Part shown: positions 1 through 8,497 of the stretch, one piece after another | How positions within the stretch are numbered: the first letter of the stretch is position 1 | Layout: every line of letters starts with the position of its first letter | Assembly (NCBI GenBank): GCA_016936455.1 | Contig: JAFGXV010000007.1 | Location: 49,999 to 113,998, forward strand | Reading direction: 5' to 3' | DNA from: Desulfuromonadaceae bacterium | GTDB taxonomy: Bacteria; Desulfobacterota; Desulfuromonadia; Desulfuromonadales; Desulfuromonadaceae | DNA: 64,000 nucleotides | Translations under genes and position numbers: made by a program | Notes under the pieces: generated by a model | The model's input: the letters and a program-made list of their open reading frames with translations, nothing else | The model's database searches: none | What the model was told of the DNA's origin: nothing

Positions 1-833
1 ATCAGACCAGTAAAAAACAGCTGATCCCGGGCACAGAGCATTTCCGTCGGCCGCACCGGGGAAATCACTTCATCGTCACGAACAATCTTGAACAGAAAAA
101 GACCGTTGAGATTACGCAAACCGGCCTGCTCAATGGTTCGTCCAACAATGGGCGATCCCTCCTGAACAACCAGATCCGACAGATATTTCTTGCAGTCCTC
201 CTGCATTTTATCCGCCAGATCCCGGTTGTCAGGCAGCACGCGATAACCATGGAACACCAGATAAAGAATACCGCTGGCCGCGCAGGGAACGCCGACCCAG
301 GCCAGATCGAACATGCCCAGGGATCGATGAACTGTTGTCTGCAGTAGCCCGTCCACCACCAGATTGGTCGAGGTGCCGATGAGGGTGCAGGCTCCGCCGA
401 AAATAGAGGCATAGGAAAGCGGGATGAGAAACTTGGAAGGCGAAAAACCATGACGCGTCGCCCAGTCGCGGACAGCGGGCGTGAACATGGCCACAATCGG
501 CGTATTGTTCAAAAAAGCCGAGAGCAGGTAGACCGGCGCCATCATCCGCAGCAAGGAACGGCGCAAACCCTTTCCATTGCCCATCACCCGATTGGAGAAA
601 ACGTCCAGAATCCCTGAGGACTGCGCCGCGTAGGCCACGACAAAAAGAATGGCCACCGTCAGCATACCGGTATTGGAAAATCCGGCCACCGCTTCTTTGG
701 GTGTGATCACCCCGGCAAGCAGCAACACGGTCAGGGTGACAAAAAGGATCAGATCCGGGGCATAGATTTCCGTGATGAGCGCAATCACCATCAGGATCAC
801 GACGGACAAAGTAATCAGTGCATCAGTTGACAC
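1..833 (-). CDS. SLC13-type (DASS/ArsB-like) membrane transporter, N-terminal part
   Basis: The gene runs off the left edge of the window, so only about the first 277 residues are present. I translated it from the complement. It starts at GTG (833), with GGGA about 10 bases upstream and an in-frame TAA just beyond that. Hydrophobic segments alternate with family-like motifs: SNTGMLTVA, FLNNTPIVAMFTP and FGGACTLIGTSTNLVVDG, which resemble the Na+/anion-binding hairpins of the SLC13 divalent-anion/Na+ symporters. The last visible part, from about residue 210 (LVVQEGSPIVGRTIEQAGL), looks like the start of a TrkA-C (RCK_C) cytosolic domain, common in bacterial SLC13 permeases. The substrate cannot be read from this (sulfate, dicarboxylate or another anion). 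It lies 75 bp downstream of the glycan island on the same strand and is probably unrelated to it, although sulfate uptake would suit the sulfotransferase encoded nearby. Confidence 0.8.
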   Translation of the reverse strand, partial: MSTDALITLSVVILMVIALITEIYAPDLILFVTLTVLLLAGVITPKEAVAGFSNTGMLTVAILFVVAYAAQSSGILDVFSNRVMGNGKGLRRSLLRMMAPVYLLSAFLNNTPIVAMFTPAVRDWATRHGFSPSKFLIPLSYASIFGGACTLIGTSTNLVVDGLLQTTVHRSLGMFDLAWVGVPCAASGILYLVFHGYRVLPDNRDLADKMQEDCKKYLSDLVVQEGSPIVGRTIEQAGLRNLNGLFLFKIVRDDEVISPVRPTEMLCARDQLFFTGL

Positions 834-908
834 AGCAAAAAAATTCCCGAGTGCTTATTATCAAGGTGAATCCGCACGCGTACGATCATCAGCTTGTTAT
901 TCTGAGCC

Positions 909-3362
909 TTATACTTCATAGATGGGCAAAACCGGATAGCTGCAGTTCCCAACCTGCTTCATTCGGTGCCACATCTCCCTTTCGTAAACATCGGAACTCA
1001 AAACCAGGGCATCACAGTTCCGATGCACGGCCTGTTCCGGCGAGCAAACAGGGCAGCCAAAAACCTCCGTCCGGCTCGGTTCACTTTCAACAATGAACAG
1101 GATCGTCAGCCGGGCATGCGCTGAAAGAAAAGCGATCAGTTCCTTCGTATGCCCCCCCGCGCCGTATAGGCCGATTTCACGACACTGAAGTTTTTCCAGC
1201 CTGTCGAGCAGATTGAAAAAATACAGGGTTCGTTCAATGTTGCCGTCCTGCCCCTGTTTCAGGGCGATAAATTTTTCTCGGCCGAAACGCCCGCTATAAT
1301 ACGCATCAATATCAGACAGCAGCGTCGTCTTGCTATTCGCAACAAAGACTTTGTGCTCGTTGATCAGGCTGTCGATCCCGCTGACGATAGAGGCCCGTAG
1401 ATTAAAGTTTGAAAGTTTTTTACAGACGGCAAAATAGACCAGTCCAAATTCAAGAATTGTAAAATTCAGATAGCTTTCCAGCGTATATGGAACAAGCGCA
1501 GAATGGCGAACCGTCATAAATTGAGGCGCAATACCCGATTCATCGATCTGCTTCGTCAAACTTTCGACGGATGGGCCTAAAAACATGAATCCCTGCTGCA
1601 GCAGAAGATCATCACCCTCCGCGCCACCCAGGACGCCCTCGCTCAGGCCCGTTGGAGCGGATTCCAGTGCCGGAGCAAAGGTTGCAACCACGGCTTTGCC
1701 CACCGCACCGTCATGAACAAGAAAATAATTCTTATACAGCTGAACCGGGACAGCGGGGGTGACGTGCTGTCGTGAAGGGGGTTCTTTTAAGGAAACGTCA
1801 GCGTCGGTTATCGCTCTGCGGTGGCAATGACGACAGTAGGCAAAATGATTGACCTTCTGCTCCACGCAGCGATGGCAGTAGCGATAGGTTTCCCCACAGT
1901 AAGGGCAAACGACACAGAACTCGACAACCTGCCCCTCCCGGCAGGCGCTCCCCCCCTCGCGGACGACTATTTCCTTCACCACATTGAGTGGTAATTCGAC
2001 TTCCGGGAATTCGGGCGAAGCCAGGGGCAAGCTTTTCAGCAAAAGGGACAGATAGGTCAAGTTGTCCATTTGGGTCAGATTGTAAAAAGGCAGATAAAAC
2101 TGTTCGGAAGCATAATAGCCTGAATAATAAGTTCTTTTTTCCTCATCACCGAGCTCGGCAGCAAAAAGTTCGGCTCCCGGAAACGGAATGATGTAACCAA
2201 TGGACACACTGGAATCCTTGCAAAAACGTTCAAAACAATGAAGCGACTCCTGAAACGTCTGCTCGGTTTCCGCCCGGTCACCAAAAATAAAATTGGCCTG
2301 CAGGCCAATTTTATTTTTCCTGCACAGAGCAGAGACCGCCTCGATTTTTTCCCGCGTGATCCCTTTTCTCATGCTTTTCAGGACGGCATTGCTTCCGCTT
2401 TCAAAGCCAAGCCCGACATAGGCACAGTTGGTCTCCTTGAGTCGCGACAGAAGCGCGCCATCGACATCGTCGAGCCTCAGGGCGCAGGTCCATTCAAAGC
2501 TCATCCCTTCGGCGAAAAGACCTTCCAGTTCATCACAAAAATGAAAAATTCTTTCCGCGCGGACAGAGAACAGTTCGTCGTAAATAAACAGGATATTGAA
2601 GCGGTACTTTTCATACAGAAAACGTATTTCATCGATGACGCTTGCGATACTGCGCTGACGATACTTCTGGCCACCGGTATGACAACAGAAGGTACACTTG
2701 AAGGGGCAACTCCTTCCGGTGCTGATCGGAATCGGCCGCGGCGTCGAAAAACTGAATAAATTGGCCGGGAAATCCGACTGCTCCAGCAATTCATAATATT
2801 TTTCAATTTCTAGAGCATCGTAATCCGGGTAGGGGAACAGATCCAAGGAAGCGTTGGAATAGTTTACCGGATTAAAGACAGCGGTGCCGTCAACCCAGTA
2901 AGAAAGATTATCGATCTGCTCCAGGGCTGTTTTGTTTTCAATGGCAGCGGCGAGTGCGACAACGCTTTCTTCGGCATCACCGACCAACGCATAATCGGGC
3001 GTCAGATCATTAAACACGTACTCCCGGTCATAGGTCACAATCCCGCCACCAAGCACAATGGGAATCTCCGCACAGCACATGCGCAAGATGCGCATCGTAT
3101 CCGATACGAAGCGATAATTACCCGTCAACCCGGACAACAGGATCAACTCGGGCTGATGGTGCCGTACAAAACCGGTCAGGGATTGTGCCCAGAAAAGCAG
3201 ATAAGGCTGCTCAAAACGAATATAGGAGGGATTGAAGACAACGACCTGATGACCAGCCTCAGCCAAAACAGAAGAAAGATACGCCACCCCCTGCGGAATA
3301 AGGGACACGTCCACCTCGGGAGAGGGATAATTATTCTTTGGCGTAATGATTGAAATCTTCAT
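909..3362 (-). CDS. B12-binding-type radical SAM protein with Cys-rich and Rossmann-like C-terminal domains
   Basis: A large (817 aa) protein. Residues 1-160 have the layout of a cobalamin-binding domain of radical SAM enzymes (IPQGVAYLSSVLAEAGHQV, then ILLSG and IVLGGG strands), but the classic B12-ligating DxHxxG is not seen. The radical SAM core follows with a CxxxCxxC cluster motif at C219-C223-C226 and, near 318-324, the GFESG motif typical of this group. Residues 483-513 carry seven cysteines in CxxC-like pairs, probably a zinc ribbon. The final 90 residues begin with IGLYGAGGHTKEL (about 731-743), a nucleotide-binding-like domain shared with three other proteins of this island. The reaction is unknown; relatives do methyl transfer or rearrangements on glycans and lipids. 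It is the last gene of the island. A 36-bp perfect palindrome lies within the coding sequence at 2283-2318. Confidence 0.85.
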   Translation of the reverse strand: MKISIITPKNNYPSPEVDVSLIPQGVAYLSSVLAEAGHQVVVFNPSYIRFEQPYLLFWAQSLTGFVRHHQPELILLSGLTGNYRFVSDTMRILRMCCAEIPIVLGGGIVTYDREYVFNDLTPDYALVGDAEESVVALAAAIENKTALEQIDNLSYWVDGTAVFNPVNYSNASLDLFPYPDYDALEIEKYYELLEQSDFPANLFSFSTPRPIPISTGRSCPFKCTFCCHTGGQKYRQRSIASVIDEIRFLYEKYRFNILFIYDELFSVRAERIFHFCDELEGLFAEGMSFEWTCALRLDDVDGALLSRLKETNCAYVGLGFESGSNAVLKSMRKGITREKIEAVSALCRKNKIGLQANFIFGDRAETEQTFQESLHCFERFCKDSSVSIGYIIPFPGAELFAAELGDEEKRTYYSGYYASEQFYLPFYNLTQMDNLTYLSLLLKSLPLASPEFPEVELPLNVVKEIVVREGGSACREGQVVEFCVVCPYCGETYRYCHRCVEQKVNHFAYCRHCHRRAITDADVSLKEPPSRQHVTPAVPVQLYKNYFLVHDGAVGKAVVATFAPALESAPTGLSEGVLGGAEGDDLLLQQGFMFLGPSVESLTKQIDESGIAPQFMTVRHSALVPYTLESYLNFTILEFGLVYFAVCKKLSNFNLRASIVSGIDSLINEHKVFVANSKTTLLSDIDAYYSGRFGREKFIALKQGQDGNIERTLYFFNLLDRLEKLQCREIGLYGAGGHTKELIAFLSAHARLTILFIVESEPSRTEVFGCPVCSPEQAVHRNCDALVLSSDVYEREMWHRMKQVGNCSYPVLPIYEV
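2283..2318. repeat. 36-bp perfect palindrome inside a radical SAM gene
   Basis: The left arm AAAAATAAAATTGGCCTG (2283-2300) is followed directly by its exact reverse complement (2301-2318), with no spacer. It is in frame and encodes twelve codons (K-N-K-I-G-L-Q-A-N-F-I-F) that belong to a conserved strand/turn of the radical SAM core. No function can be assigned. The RNA could fold into a long hairpin with a small loop. Confidence 0.9.
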
Positions 3363-3434
3363 GGCAAAGTTACACTAGAGGTGGCCTTGAAAAAGGATCA
3401 AACAGCGGAATAAGACCCAAACAGCTTTCTTGAT

Positions 3435-4121
3435 TTATTCCACCGGACCCGACAGATCTTTCCATCGGTTAAAAATTGTCGTGGCAGGGTCAAAACTATC
3501 ATCTTTGAAAACAAACAAACTAAACTCAAAGGGCATACAGTTGTTCAGCAGAAGCAGATTGCGAGAGAGCTTGTAGGCCATGCCGAGAATTTCCTCTGGC
3601 GAGGAATGGTAGGTATTATCTTTACGGTAATCCACCTTGTCGCTGAGAAAGTTAAAAGCAAAACCAATGTTCACCGAATCAAATACCCACCGCATCGTAT
3701 CTTCAATAAACCCTTTGTTATCACTATGTTCAAATTTCTGGTTAAAGATACCCGAGGCGATCGCATAATCGATATTGTTCAGATTAGCAGAGCGGATATC
3801 ACCGCAAAAAAACTCTACCTTTTCACTGCCATAGCGCTTGCGTGCCTCTTCGATTAGAGGCGGACAAATATCTACTCCCAAATAGCGGTAGTTCCCATTC
3901 GTAATAGAATTCAGGGTGAGATTCAGATCGCCAAAACCGCAACCGATGTCCAGTACACTTTTCCCCGTGAAATCCAACTGTGACGTCAGAATGGAGAAAC
4001 GAATATCCTGTTTGCCTTTGTCCCAATCAAGAGTCTTTGGGCTGTATCCGAAATTGCGAAAGCGCTGCTCGTAGCGTTGGCGAATTTGATCGAGATCACT
4101 CTTGCTAATTGAATCGGCCAT
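3435..4121 (-). CDS. class I SAM-dependent methyltransferase
   Basis: A 228-aa protein with a standard Rossmann methyltransferase core. Motif I is VLDIGCGFGDL (about residues 56-66), the acidic end of strand 2 is YLGVDICPP, and motif II lies around FFCGDIRSANLNNIDYAIASG. The protein has no membrane segment. The start lies three bases after the stop of the upstream radical SAM/SPASM gene, so the two are very likely co-transcribed and translationally coupled. It probably methylates a sugar or other small substrate in the surface-glycan pathway. The substrate is not deducible from sequence; this reading rests on context. Confidence 0.85.
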   Translation of the reverse strand: MADSISKSDLDQIRQRYEQRFRNFGYSPKTLDWDKGKQDIRFSILTSQLDFTGKSVLDIGCGFGDLNLTLNSITNGNYRYLGVDICPPLIEEARKRYGSEKVEFFCGDIRSANLNNIDYAIASGIFNQKFEHSDNKGFIEDTMRWVFDSVNIGFAFNFLSDKVDYRKDNTYHSSPEEILGMAYKLSRNLLLLNNCMPFEFSLFVFKDDSFDPATTIFNRWKDLSGPVE

Positions 4122-4124
4122 TGT

Positions 4125-5114
4125 TTATCTCGCCTTTACGAATTGAACTCGCTGTTCACGGTTGTCGCCAACCGAATAACGGGTTCTGGGTTCTTGTGTT
4201 AGTTCTTGCGTATACAGGAAGTCCGCTCTGCCTGCGGCCCAGTCCATACAATCCTTGCATAAGGGGAAACTGTAATCTCCGTTCCACTGTCGTTCCCGGC
4301 GTTGTGCAAGCTCACCCATCCAGACCTCCTGAATAGACTGTTTATTCAGGTTGCCGGCGGGATAGCGTTGTTCGTAGTCGACATCACACTGGGTCACATC
4401 ACCCGTCCAATGAACGTTCATGGTACGAATCAACCAGGGGCATGGAAAGCGCTTTATCTCCACTCGATCAAGGTCTGAAGCAGAGATACTTCGTCCCCAG
4501 CCCTGACGTAAGCGTAGTTTGACGATCACACCTCGCTTGTGCCAAAACTCGACAAATTTTTCGAGTTCATGCTCGTTTTCATCCATTACGACAAATTGCA
4601 CCGACAGCTCCGGCACCTTGCCGGAATGCTTTTCACGCAACTCAACGAATTTCTCTACGTTCCGCACCACATCATCAAAACAGCCCCCGGGGCGTACAAT
4701 ATCGTACGTCTCCCTCGTCACTGCGTCTATGGCGACATACACAGCTTCGACGCCGACATTGATCAAGTCCTGCGACTTTTGTTCACTCATCAAGACGCCG
4801 TTGGTGTTGACGTGGACTCGCGGCGCACCGTGCTCAACAGCGTAGCGGAGATGATCCATGATATTTTTGTCCAACATGGGTTCCCCCATGATTGCAACCC
4901 ATAGGCGAGTGTCCGGACTTGTTACTGCAACTTCATCGACTATTTTTCTGAACAGCTCAATGGACATTTTGCCCTTGGTTCGTTCCATGCTCGGATAAGG
5001 GCAGATGACGCACCTTAAATTACAATAGGCATGCGTCTCGATGGCGATCTCGGCCGGGAAATCAAGACGAACAATACCTGTCTGATCAATTATTGGACTC
5101 CGGTCTTTGAGCAT
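4125..5114 (-). CDS. radical SAM/SPASM domain protein
   Basis: A 329-aa radical SAM enzyme. The cluster-binding motif CNLRCVIC (CxxxCxxC) is near residues 32-39. The GEPML segment near 77 is the SAM-contacting GGE-like motif. The C-terminal SPASM-like region has cysteines in FPCPW, TQCDVDYEQR and FPLCKDCMDWAAG, enough for an auxiliary Fe-S cluster. The neighbouring GN-LN-xSI-xEVW element is the usual SPASM 'GNl...sl.eiW' signature. Unlike the two other SPASM proteins of this island it has no Rossmann-like tail. It is followed immediately by the methyltransferase gene. SPASM enzymes in glycan clusters can carry out dehydration, epimerisation or other radical chemistry on nucleotide sugars; which one applies here is unknown. 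Confidence 0.88.
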   Translation of the reverse strand: MLKDRSPIIDQTGIVRLDFPAEIAIETHAYCNLRCVICPYPSMERTKGKMSIELFRKIVDEVAVTSPDTRLWVAIMGEPMLDKNIMDHLRYAVEHGAPRVHVNTNGVLMSEQKSQDLINVGVEAVYVAIDAVTRETYDIVRPGGCFDDVVRNVEKFVELREKHSGKVPELSVQFVVMDENEHELEKFVEFWHKRGVIVKLRLRQGWGRSISASDLDRVEIKRFPCPWLIRTMNVHWTGDVTQCDVDYEQRYPAGNLNKQSIQEVWMGELAQRRERQWNGDYSFPLCKDCMDWAAGRADFLYTQELTQEPRTRYSVGDNREQRVQFVKAR

Positions 5115-5172
5115 CTGTTTCTCCCGGTAAGGATAAGGACAAAGAGGTAAACCGCAAAATCAGTTACCGTTA

Positions 5173-6363
5173 TTAAGGCTCACACAATTGCCTTTTTTGA
5201 AAGTTTACCTGCGCGTCACGAGCAAAGACCAGCAAGTTATGTGCATATGCATCCAAGGTATTGTGCAACAGCAGATACTCTTGCTGTTGCCTTACCAGTT
5301 CATGGCGAAAATCTTCATTACAAAGAATTTCTTCAAGTTTTGAGAGCATATCCTCATCATTGCTGTACAGGTGCTCTTGCGAAATAAAATTCGCGCTATC
5401 GGAAGTGTTAGGCGCCAGTACCGGCACCCCTGAGATAATTGCATTGAAGGATGAACCGCCACCCCCGATTGTGTCAGGAGGATAAAACAGCAACTTACAA
5501 TGGCACAACGTGTCCTGCAGATTGAGATCAAAGTCTTTGCATTGCAGCAAACCGTCCTGTTTTAGTTGTTCGAAATATGGATTGTGCTGCAACAACCCGG
5601 CATAATCTTCTTCACCCAACAGGCGCCAAGTGGCTGCCAATCGCTTAAAAAGATCGGTCAGAGTCCTGGACCTTTCACCCGAGTAGCTTTTTATGGCCCT
5701 TGACAGACGTAATCCCTGCATAGGAGTCAGCACGTCGCAGGTAATATCATGACTCCGGGCAGGCGCCATGAAATAATCGCTGTGCGTTATGAAAGGGCCC
5801 GGTATAAATTTTTGAACTACTTCATTGCTGCAATTCAGTTTGACCAGAGGTGAGATCGTAACAATGCCGTCACAAAGACCAGGATGGAAGTTTTCTCCAC
5901 TGAACTGGATGGTGTTGAGAGGATAGCGTTGGAACAGCCAAGGCCTGAGGATTCTGGTTTCAAATATGCCAAGCCAGCAGTAAACAATATCCGGCCTGAA
6001 ATCTTCAATCCAGCGACAGCAATTTTCTATACTGGCCTGATCGATGTGTTCGGGACCAAAATAGAGATGCAAGCGATGCCGGTCTGCTTCAGGAACAGCC
6101 TCGAATAGTCGCTTTTTGATGATTTGGCAGTGTTCATCTGTCAATAACCACTGCTCGTCCTTGTAATGTAACGCGCGCTCACCGGTTAAAACCACTCCGA
6201 CTTGCACATTTGGACCATACGCAATCAGCCCGGCAAAAGCCCGAGCAGCGAGATTCAGATGGGAAATACAGGGATCATCGGGCAGAACCGCAATGGCATA
6301 GAGAATACGCCAGGAAGTATCACGGCCTATCGTTGAACCTTCTCCTTGAATGGCTAATTCCAT
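5173..6363 (-). CDS. putative GT-B fold glycosyltransferase
   Basis: A 396-aa soluble protein that I do not recognise as a named family. The C-terminal half carries a stretch typical of GT-B glycosyltransferases: CKLLFYPPDTIGGGGSS, then FNAIISGVPVLAPN, a nucleotide-sugar-binding glycine-rich turn and the conserved G-x-PV following it, at about residues 300-335. The N-terminal half has alternating strands and helices (RPDIVYCWLGIFETRIL) as expected for the acceptor domain. It sits 12 bp downstream of the WbqC-family gene and upstream of a SPASM enzyme. It probably transfers one of the unusual sugars made by this island. The family call is moderate and the substrate is unknown. Confidence 0.6.
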   Translation of the reverse strand: MELAIQGEGSTIGRDTSWRILYAIAVLPDDPCISHLNLAARAFAGLIAYGPNVQVGVVLTGERALHYKDEQWLLTDEHCQIIKKRLFEAVPEADRHRLHLYFGPEHIDQASIENCCRWIEDFRPDIVYCWLGIFETRILRPWLFQRYPLNTIQFSGENFHPGLCDGIVTISPLVKLNCSNEVVQKFIPGPFITHSDYFMAPARSHDITCDVLTPMQGLRLSRAIKSYSGERSRTLTDLFKRLAATWRLLGEEDYAGLLQHNPYFEQLKQDGLLQCKDFDLNLQDTLCHCKLLFYPPDTIGGGGSSFNAIISGVPVLAPNTSDSANFISQEHLYSNDEDMLSKLEEILCNEDFRHELVRQQQEYLLLHNTLDAYAHNLLVFARDAQVNFQKRQLCEP

Positions 6364-6375
6364 GAGTTCGGATGC

Positions 6376-7080
6376 CTAATGATTACCGAGCAGATTTCTA
6401 CTGCCGGGCCCGTTATTAAAAAGCACATCGATGATCGAAACCCGATGGGTAAACTCTCCCCACAATTGCGGGTAAGGCGGATAATGACCATACCTCATCC
6501 ACTCGACCTCTATTCGCTGCCCCTGAAACTGTTCGAGGCTTAAATAGTCCTGGGCCGCAGGGCCACTGAGATATTCTCGCGCTCCAACAGCCTGGCACAA
6601 TGCAAGCAATCGCTCATTTTTATCCATGTCAATTAATGTTTGACGGGGCAGGATGTCAACACAGGAAACGATGGGGGTATCAATTCCCAGGTAATCTGCA
6701 ATCTTCCTGAGCAGAAAGGAATTTAATTGGGACAGATGTCTAAAACTGCTTGCCTCAGTTAAGAGATCCGAAAACCACGGATACACGTCATCCCAATAGG
6801 GAGATTGCCGGTAACTGTGCCTGATCATGTTCAGATGCCGCCGATAGAACTGCCTGTCCTCGACAAGCATTTCATCTATTCTGGCATGATACATACCCTT
6901 TGTCACGACCGGAACGGTCACCCACGCCAGACCGTTTGACGTCTTGATCCGGTTACGGTTACGCCAGTCCCTGCGCGTAAATTGCACGACATCCAGAAGC
7001 AAAAAAAGATCGGTCTGCTTCATCATATCGAAGTAACCAATCCATGGCAGATAATTTGACTGTGTTATGACCACCTTCAT
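6376..7080 (-). CDS. WbqC-family protein
   Basis: A 234-aa protein beginning MKVVITQSNYLPWIGYFDMM, the characteristic opening of the WbqC family (Pfam WbqC). The family's RDWRNRNRIK stretch follows (about residues 37-46), then YWDDVYPWFSDLL. I chose the ATG at 7080 because family members begin exactly there. An in-frame GTG at 7098 would add six residues but has no visible ribosome-binding site. WbqC proteins occur in O-antigen and capsule clusters, very often beside a sugar aminotransferase as here (44 bp upstream). They are thought to act on amino sugars, but the biochemical role is not settled. Confidence 0.88.
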   Translation of the reverse strand: MKVVITQSNYLPWIGYFDMMKQTDLFLLLDVVQFTRRDWRNRNRIKTSNGLAWVTVPVVTKGMYHARIDEMLVEDRQFYRRHLNMIRHSYRQSPYWDDVYPWFSDLLTEASSFRHLSQLNSFLLRKIADYLGIDTPIVSCVDILPRQTLIDMDKNERLLALCQAVGAREYLSGPAAQDYLSLEQFQGQRIEVEWMRYGHYPPYPQLWGEFTHRVSIIDVLFNNGPGSRNLLGNH

Positions 7081-7124
7081 GACTGACCCATGCGGCACAT
7101 ACCGGGATACGATAAAGACGAATT

Positions 7125-8312
7125 CTATCTTTTCAGCATTCCCTCGTATAGGATTTCAACAACTCTGTCTTGCTGTCGATCGGCCATGCTGACAAACAAA
7201 GGCAGTCTCAATAAGCGGTGGGGCAAATCGCTCGCATTCTGCAATACACCACAAGTTTTCCCAAATTTCCTGCCACCCTCAGAATCATGAAGTGGCATAT
7301 AGTGGGAGACGGGATGAATGCCCCGTTCGGACATATAACGGATCACGAAATCCCTTTCTTCCCGGGAATGAAAGAGAAGATAGTATAAATGTCCGTTGTG
7401 AATACACTCAGTTGGAACCACAGGACGACGAAACAGACCCTGATCTTCGCCTTCCTGCAGGTTCTGATGGTAGCGCTGCCAAAGCCTTGTCCGCGCATGA
7501 AGGATTTGATCCGCCCGACAAAATTGCCCCCAGAGATACGCGGCATTCAGGTCGCTCATCATATAAGCAGAGCCAACGTCAACCCATGTGTACTTGTCGA
7601 CTTCTCCACGAATAAACCGCGCACGATTAGTTCCTCCATGGCGGATGATTTCGGCACGGCGATAATATTTTTCCAGATTAACATTGAGAGCCCCGCCTTC
7701 ACCGCAGCAAAGATTTTTGGTCTCATGGAAGCTGAACGTGCTCAGTTGGCCGATGGTACCAAGCTCTACTCCTTTGTAAGATGAAAATATACAATGTGCG
7801 GCATCTTCGATAAGAACCAGATTGTGTTTTTGGGCGATGCTAACAATGGTATCCATCTCGCAGGCGACCGCGGAATAATGCACGACGAGGATAGCCTTCG
7901 TTCTTTCGTTAATGGCTTCCTCGATCTTGCCTTCATCAATATTGAGCGTGTCGGGCCGGATATCAACAAAAACGGGCACGCCGCCAGCTTTTACCACAGC
8001 ATTAGCGGTAGCGACATAGGTATACGGGGTCATTATCACCTCGTCACCCGGCTTGAGTTCCAGCAATAAAGCCGCAATTTCCAGGGCCGAGGTGCAGGAA
8101 TTCACCATAAGAGTATGAAGAACACCAGTTGATTTTTCAATCCAGCCCTTGCATTGGAAAGAGAAGGGGCCGTCACCCGCCGTGTGCTTGTTCGTAACCG
8201 CTTGGGGCATATATACAAATTCCAGCCCCGTCGTGTAAGGAACATTAAACGGAATAACCTCCTGTACTATCGGTGTCTTGTTTTTGTCAGCCGGCAAAGA
8301 ACGAGACGACAT
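7125..8312 (-). CDS. wecE: WecE/RffA-type dTDP-4-dehydro-6-deoxyhexose aminotransferase
   Basis: A 395-aa PLP-dependent DegT/DnrJ/EryC1-type enzyme that transfers an amino group from glutamate to the C4 keto group of a dTDP-4-keto-6-deoxy sugar. The closest recognisable match is WecE (RffA), by IPFNVPYTTG, AGDGPF, PGDEVIMTPYTYVATANA, VACEMDTI, the cofactor-contacting IEDAAH and the Schiff-base lysine in FSFHETKN followed by GEGGA. I set the start at ATG 8312 because it has AAGGAG a few bases upstream; the ATG at 8357 has none. Even so it has about 18 residues before the usual WecE start. It lies 140 bp downstream of a radical SAM/SPASM gene and 44 bp upstream of the WbqC gene. The exact sugar product cannot be fixed. 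Confidence 0.85.
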   Translation of the reverse strand: MSSRSLPADKNKTPIVQEVIPFNVPYTTGLEFVYMPQAVTNKHTAGDGPFSFQCKGWIEKSTGVLHTLMVNSCTSALEIAALLLELKPGDEVIMTPYTYVATANAVVKAGGVPVFVDIRPDTLNIDEGKIEEAINERTKAILVVHYSAVACEMDTIVSIAQKHNLVLIEDAAHCIFSSYKGVELGTIGQLSTFSFHETKNLCCGEGGALNVNLEKYYRRAEIIRHGGTNRARFIRGEVDKYTWVDVGSAYMMSDLNAAYLWGQFCRADQILHARTRLWQRYHQNLQEGEDQGLFRRPVVPTECIHNGHLYYLLFHSREERDFVIRYMSERGIHPVSHYMPLHDSEGGRKFGKTCGVLQNASDLPHRLLRLPLFVSMADRQQDRVVEILYEGMLKR

Positions 8313-8497
8313 AAGGCTCCTTGATATATTGAAATCCACTGCTGTCTCGCAGGTCATTCAACAAAAAATAGGTTCGAGACATATAGAATTTCGCCAAAAC
8401 AGCACTTAAAACAAGGGGTTTCAGAAAGAAGAGAGAAAATCCTCTCTTTCCCCTCGGACCGTAAACTAAATCGAACAGTCATCTAGTTGCAGGCAGA

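Noticed and set aside
65..496. Minus-strand open frame of 143 codons at the left edge
   Set aside because: It is a different frame from the SLC13-type transporter, which spans the whole stretch and has family motifs.
8420..8455. Hairpin AAGAGAG-N6-CTCTCTT between the SPASM gene and wecE as a terminator
   Set aside because: Stem of seven weak pairs and a mixed TTTC tail; too weak to call.
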